In this document: piece after piece, positions 60,985-64,000 of the stretch
How positions within the stretch are numbered: the first letter of the stretch is position 1
How the letters are laid out: each line of letters opens with the position of its first letter
From: Sphingopyxis sp. MSC1_008
GTDB taxonomy: Bacteria > Pseudomonadota > Alphaproteobacteria > Sphingomonadales > Sphingomonadaceae
Assembly: GCF_023197165.1 (NCBI RefSeq)
Contig: NZ_JALPRD010000001.1
Coordinates: 248,001-312,000 of the forward strand
Direction of reading: 5' to 3'
DNA length: 64,000 bases
Notes under the pieces: model-generated
The model's input: the letters and a program-made list of their open reading frames with translations, nothing else
Database searches by the model: none
What the model was told of the DNA's origin: nothing
Program-made: the position numbers and the translations under genes

Positions 60985-62195
60985 CGGACCTTTGCCTCCA
61001 TCGCTTCAGGCAGCTTGATCACCGGCAGCGCCGCGGGCGGCGTGCCCTTCGACAGGTCGGCGGGCGACGGCTTCGCCTCGCTCTGCGGCGTCTTCACATC
61101 GGGCAGGTTCAGCGACAGCACGCCGACCTTGTCGAGTACGATCGCATCGCCCGCGCCGTCCCACAGTATTGGCGGAATACTGCCGCCCATCGCCGCGGCG
61201 ATCATGTCGCCGCCCGCGAATTTCGGCGCATAGCCCGCCTTGCCATGCTGGTTGCCGCGCACGACGATGCCCTTCGGCAGCGGCTGATATTTCGGATCCT
61301 TATGCTCGTAGCGATAGCCGACGATCATCACATTCGCGGTGCCGTTCTGATCGAAGACATTGTCGAAAATCTCGACATTGCGGTTCGCCATCACCAGCAC
61401 GCCCGTGCCGGTCGGGACGCTCGCGACGATATTACCCTTGGGCGCGAAATTCGGCGTGCTGTTGTCGTTGACGATATTTTCGAACACGCGGACATTGTGG
61501 CCGCCCTGCATCGGCAGGCTCGGCAGGTCGAATACCAGGATGCCGCCGGTATTTTTCGTCGCGATATTGTCGTGGACGTCGGCGTCATAACTGTTCTCGA
61601 TCTCGATCCCCGCGACATTTTCGGTCGCAATCGAATCGCGGACGACGATATTCTTCGACTGGCCGACATAGATGCCCGCATCTGAAGCGCCGCGCACGAA
61701 AACGCTGTCGATCAACACATCGCTGCTCTCGACGGGGTAGATGCCGTACGCGCCGTTGGTTTCCTTCGGCCCCGCGGTCCATTCGACGCGCAGCTTGTGA
61801 TAGACGATGCGGTCGGCGCCCTTCGACTTGATGCCGTCGCCCTTGGTATTTAGCACCGCGAATTGGGTCAGGAAGACATTGTCAGAGGTGACCAGAAGCC
61901 CTTCGCCTGCGCCCTGCTGTCCCGCAAAATCCAGGATCGATCCGCCCTCGCCCGCCCCGGCGCCGCGCACGGTCACATTGGCGACGTCGAGCGACAGGCC
62001 GTCGGTCAGCTTCCACACGCCCGCGCCGAGTTGCACCGTATCGCCCGGCTGCGCGAGGATCAGCGCTTCTTGCAGCTTTTCGTTCGCGTCGGGCGTTGTT
62101 GCACTGACGCTGATCACTTTCGCCGCCGCCGGACTGGCGGCAAATGCTGCCACGATGCAAAGCGTCGCCGCGTGGCGCAGGCCATGGAATCGCAT
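60981..62195 (-). CDS. Exported parallel beta-helix protein
   Basis: A 404-residue protein with a signal peptide ending in ASPAAAKVIS and a right-handed parallel beta-helix from about residue 70 to 320. Coils have the pattern NVTVRG, NVFLTQFAVLNTKGDGIKSKGADRIVYHKL, VLIDSVFVRGASDAGIYVGQSKNIVVRDSIATENVAGIEIENSYDADVHDN. Such folds bind or cut polysaccharides, but no catalytic triad is evident. Gene overlaps with the dihaem cytochrome. It is the first gene of a four-gene operon and divergent from the DUF2147 gene. Confidence 0.87.
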   Translation of the reverse strand: MRFHGLRHAATLCIVAAFAASPAAAKVISVSATTPDANEKLQEALILAQPGDTVQLGAGVWKLTDGLSLDVANVTVRGAGAGEGGSILDFAGQQGAGEGLLVTSDNVFLTQFAVLNTKGDGIKSKGADRIVYHKLRVEWTAGPKETNGAYGIYPVESSDVLIDSVFVRGASDAGIYVGQSKNIVVRDSIATENVAGIEIENSYDADVHDNIATKNTGGILVFDLPSLPMQGGHNVRVFENIVNDNSTPNFAPKGNIVASVPTGTGVLVMANRNVEIFDNVFDQNGTANVMIVGYRYEHKDPKYQPLPKGIVVRGNQHGKAGYAPKFAGGDMIAAAMGGSIPPILWDGAGDAIVLDKVGVLSLNLPDVKTPQSEAKPSPADLSKGTPPAALPVIKLPEAMEAKVR

Positions 62196-62292
62196 ATGTC
62201 TCTCCCCTTATTTTCGGGGAGCATGGTGCAAGACTTGACGGATGCCAAGCGATGTTGCTGACATATGTGTAGCTAACCGGGGAGAGGTCGCT

Positions 62293-62706
62293 TTGATTCA
62301 CAGATTTGGTTTGGCGCTTGTCGCCTTGATAGCCGTGCCGTCGATGGCGGCGGCACCCGCGCCGATCGCGGGACGATGGAAAACCGACGATGGCAAAGCG
62401 GTCGTCGTCATGGCCGCGTGCGGCAACAAGATGTGCGGGCGCGTCGATCGCCTGCTGATCAAGCAGCCGACCGGGGGCCAGCGCGACGAGCGCAATCCCG
62501 ACAAGGCGAAACGCGGCCGCCAGGTCACCGGACTACAGATTTACTGGGATCTCGTGCCGCACGGCGACGGCTGGAAAGGCGAAGGCTATAGCCCCGAGGA
62601 CGGCCGGTATTACAAGGCGCATCTGCGCGCCAATGGCGGCAAGATGACAATGAAAGGCTGCGTCAGCCTGTTCTGCCGCACGGTGACTTGGACGAAGGCG
62701 AGCTAA
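62293..62706 (+). CDS. DUF2147 exported protein
   Basis: A 137-residue protein with a signal peptide ending in PSMAAAPAP and a DUF2147 domain (GRWKTDDGKAVVVMAACGNKMCGRVDRLL ... WKGEGYSPEDGRYYKAHLRANGGKMTMKGCVSLFCRTVTW) with four cysteines that could form disulfides. DUF2147 members are small periplasmic beta proteins of unknown role. The start is TTG at 62293, since GGAGAGG lies just upstream and the signal peptide begins there. Divergent from the beta-helix operon. Confidence 0.8.
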   Translation: MIHRFGLALVALIAVPSMAAAPAPIAGRWKTDDGKAVVVMAACGNKMCGRVDRLLIKQPTGGQRDERNPDKAKRGRQVTGLQIYWDLVPHGDGWKGEGYSPEDGRYYKAHLRANGGKMTMKGCVSLFCRTVTWTKAS

Positions 62707-62710
62707 TTTT

Positions 62711-62848
62711 AATCCTCCCTGTGCCGCAGGCATGGGGAGGTGGCAGCGCAGAGCGCTGACGGAGGGGCTTATGGCGCGGTGTCACGGCCCCTCCACCACT
62801 CGCTTCGCGAGCGGTTCCCCTCCCCATCGCTACGCGACAGGGAGGATT
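62711..62848. repeat. Dispersed palindromic repeat, copy B
   Basis: A 138-base element in inverted orientation to copy A (45698-45831). It starts AATCCTCCCTGTGCCGCAGG, has GGGGAGGTGGCAGCGC, an internal CTCGCTTCGCGAGCGG hairpin, and ends GACAGGGAGGATTT. It lies between the DUF2147 and racemase genes, right at their 3' ends. Confidence 0.85.
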
Positions 62849-62853
62849 TGTCC

Positions 62854-63549
62854 TCAGCCCTCGCCCAAAATCCAGTCGACGCCCGCTGCGACGTGGATTC
62901 GCGTCGTGTCATAGATCGGCAGGACATTGGCGTCGGTATCGACCAGCATCACCAGTTCGGTGCATGCCAGCACGATCGCCTGGATATCCTGCTTCGCGAT
63001 GTCGGTGATGAAGGTTTTCATCGTGCGGCGCGAACTTTCGTTCACCTTGCCGAGCATCAGCTCTTCGTAAATGATGCGGTCGATCTCGTCGACACGGCTC
63101 GTGTCATAGGGTGCAAGCGTCAGGCCGTGGCGGACGAGCCGCTGGCGGAACCAGGGTTCGGTCGTCACATTGCGCGTGCCGATCACTGCCGCCGCCTTGA
63201 CCCCGTCGGCCTTCATCTTCTCGCCGGTTTCGTCGACGATGTGGAGCAGCGGGATCGAGATCGCCGCGGCGACATCCTCGGCGACCTTGTGCATCGAATT
63301 GGCCGCGATCATCAGCGCGGTTGCGCCCGCCGCCTCGAGCCGCTGCGCCGAGGCGATCAGCACCTCTTTCGCATGCGTCCACCCTTCGGGGGTCGTGATG
63401 CGCGACAGGTCGCAATAGTTGAGGCTCTCCATCAGGATCGGCGCCGAACAGGCGGTGCCGAGGCGCTTTTGCACCCCCTTGTTGAGATGGCGGTAATAAA
63501 GCTCGGTCGATGCCCAGCTCATTCCCCCGATCAGGCCGATTTTGCGCAA
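62854..63549 (-). CDS. Aspartate/glutamate racemase-family protein with altered active site
   Basis: A 231-residue protein of the Asp/Glu/hydantoin racemase family (MRKIGLIGGMSWASTELYYRHLN opening, YgeA-like layout). The second active-site residue, Cys196 in IVLACTEL, is present. At the first position, where broad-specificity racemases have Cys or Thr, there is Ala83 in MIAANSMHKV. Racemisation needs two acid/base groups, so activity may be lost or altered. The stop lies near repeat copy B. Confidence 0.85.
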   Translation of the reverse strand: MRKIGLIGGMSWASTELYYRHLNKGVQKRLGTACSAPILMESLNYCDLSRITTPEGWTHAKEVLIASAQRLEAAGATALMIAANSMHKVAEDVAAAISIPLLHIVDETGEKMKADGVKAAAVIGTRNVTTEPWFRQRLVRHGLTLAPYDTSRVDEIDRIIYEELMLGKVNESSRRTMKTFITDIAKQDIQAIVLACTELVMLVDTDANVLPIYDTTRIHVAAGVDWILGEG

Positions 63550-63571
63550 GATGGTCCTCCAAAATACAACA

Positions 63572-63597
63572 GGACCGGGTCGTTGCCGGCCCGGTCC
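63572..63597. terminator. Hairpin between racemase and pntB
   Basis: Stem GGACCGGG / CCCGGTCC with a ten-base spacer. On the minus strand it lies 90 bases after pntB and is followed by TGTTGTATTTT, a weak T-rich tail. Confidence 0.5.
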
Positions 63598-63686
63598 CGT
63601 CTATCGCTAGATAAAGTGGCGCCCCCGGGCAAGGCCGGGGACAAAACTTTGCGGCAAAGCGTCAGTGCCCGCTGTCGCTTTAGCTC

Positions 63687-64000
63687 CTAGTGCCCGCTAC
63701 CGCTCAGGGCCTTGACGATGTCGTCGGCCATCTTCTTGGCATCGCCGAGCAGCATCATCGTCTGGTCCATATAGAAAACATCGTTGTCGACGCCGGCATA
63801 GCCGACCCCGCCCATCGATCGCTTCACGAACAGTACCGTCTTCGCCTTTTCGACGTCGAGCACGGGCATGCCGTAAATCGGCGACGTCTTGTCGGTCTTC
63901 GCCGACGGGTTGGTCACGTCGTTCGCGCCGATGACAAAGGCGACGTCGGCCTGCGCGAATTCACCGTTGATGTCCTCGAGCTCGAACACCTCGTCATAGG
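63687..64000 (-). CDS. pntB: NAD(P) transhydrogenase beta subunit, C-terminal part (runs off right edge)
   Basis: The last 104 or so codons of PntB are present. [51 protein letters not shown] and [15 protein letters not shown] are the NADP(H)-binding domain III of the membrane transhydrogenase, which makes NADPH from NADH with the proton gradient. The stop TAG is at 63687. A near copy of the last codons occurs 26 bases downstream (63663-63679). The rest of the gene is outside the window. Confidence 0.93.
   Translation of the reverse strand, partial: YDEVFELEDINGEFAQADVAFVIGANDVTNPSAKTDKTSPIYGMPVLDVEKAKTVLFVKRSMGGVGYAGVDNDVFYMDQTMMLLGDAKKMADDIVKALSGSGH

Noticed and set aside
62732..62914. Short open frame in repeat copy B (MGRWQRRALTEG-type)
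   Set aside because: The same peptide occurs in copy A because of the repeat DNA; no ribosome site, so it is a by-product of the repeat.

Overview
The window is G+C-rich, gene-dense chromosomal DNA of an alphaproteobacterium, most likely Sphingomonadales and Sphingopyxis-like. This rests on the CpdR and EipA (DUF1134) homologues, the abundant TonB-dependent receptors, GTG/TTG starts, an animal-type haem peroxidase with RTX repeats, the HprK-related/PqqD-like cassette, and two copies of a short palindromic repeat. No insertion sequence, prophage, CRISPR array or rRNA operon was seen. Three tRNA genes are present: Pro(CGG), Val(GAC) and Ser(GCU).

Left part (1-5600): the 5' end of a branched-chain 2-oxoacid dehydrogenase E1-alpha gene, thyA (probable TTG start), a RadC/JAB protein, tRNA-Pro, an N-formylglutamate amidohydrolase, cpdR, tRNA-Val, and a divergent SDR (2,4-dienoyl-CoA reductase-like) and alpha/beta hydrolase pair.

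Iron island (5600-12700): tonB, a catecholate-type siderophore receptor and a PiuC-like Fe(II) dioxygenase face a convergent four-gene operon of PepSY membrane protein, DUF2271, DUF4198 and ApbE. Both units have Fur-box-like sites upstream. The DUF2271 protein carries a TGAT flavinylation-type motif that fits the ApbE encoded in the same operon. Together they look like an iron-regulated extracytoplasmic flavin redox module.

Secreted peroxidase island (12746-24670): a 1920-residue animal haem peroxidase with two main blocks of RTX repeats, then its type I secretion ATPase and membrane fusion protein. A strong terminator separates the substrate gene from the transporter genes. Upstream on the same strand lie a LuxR-type response regulator and an OmpR-type response regulator/histidine kinase pair. 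The kinase gene has no ordinary start codon in front of its first membrane segment.

Central housekeeping (25000-45000): eipA, a diguanylate cyclase, apt, the cytochrome bc1 operon, trmL-hemF, two related polytopic membrane proteins, lipB, a lipoprotein, queE-queC, hslO-argF-argD (with an attenuator-like hairpin before argD), an LLM oxidoreductase, a divergent Lrp/LysE pair, an aldo/keto reductase, a DUF411 protein and a Tat-exported dienelactone hydrolase.

Right part (45700-64000): a HAD phosphatase, small hypotheticals, glmS, a VapBC-like toxin-antitoxin pair with a GATATC operator, acetyltransferases, an ankyrin protein, glmU and gph. Then comes an overlapping cassette MarR / PqqD-like / HprK-related kinase / nucleotidyltransferase, which is the least understood system here. 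Next is a packed operon of parallel beta-helix protein, dihaem cytochrome, GST and TonB receptor. Last are a DUF2147 protein, an Asp/Glu racemase-like protein with an altered active site, and the 3' end of pntB. Coordinates and motifs were read by eye; no database search was possible.
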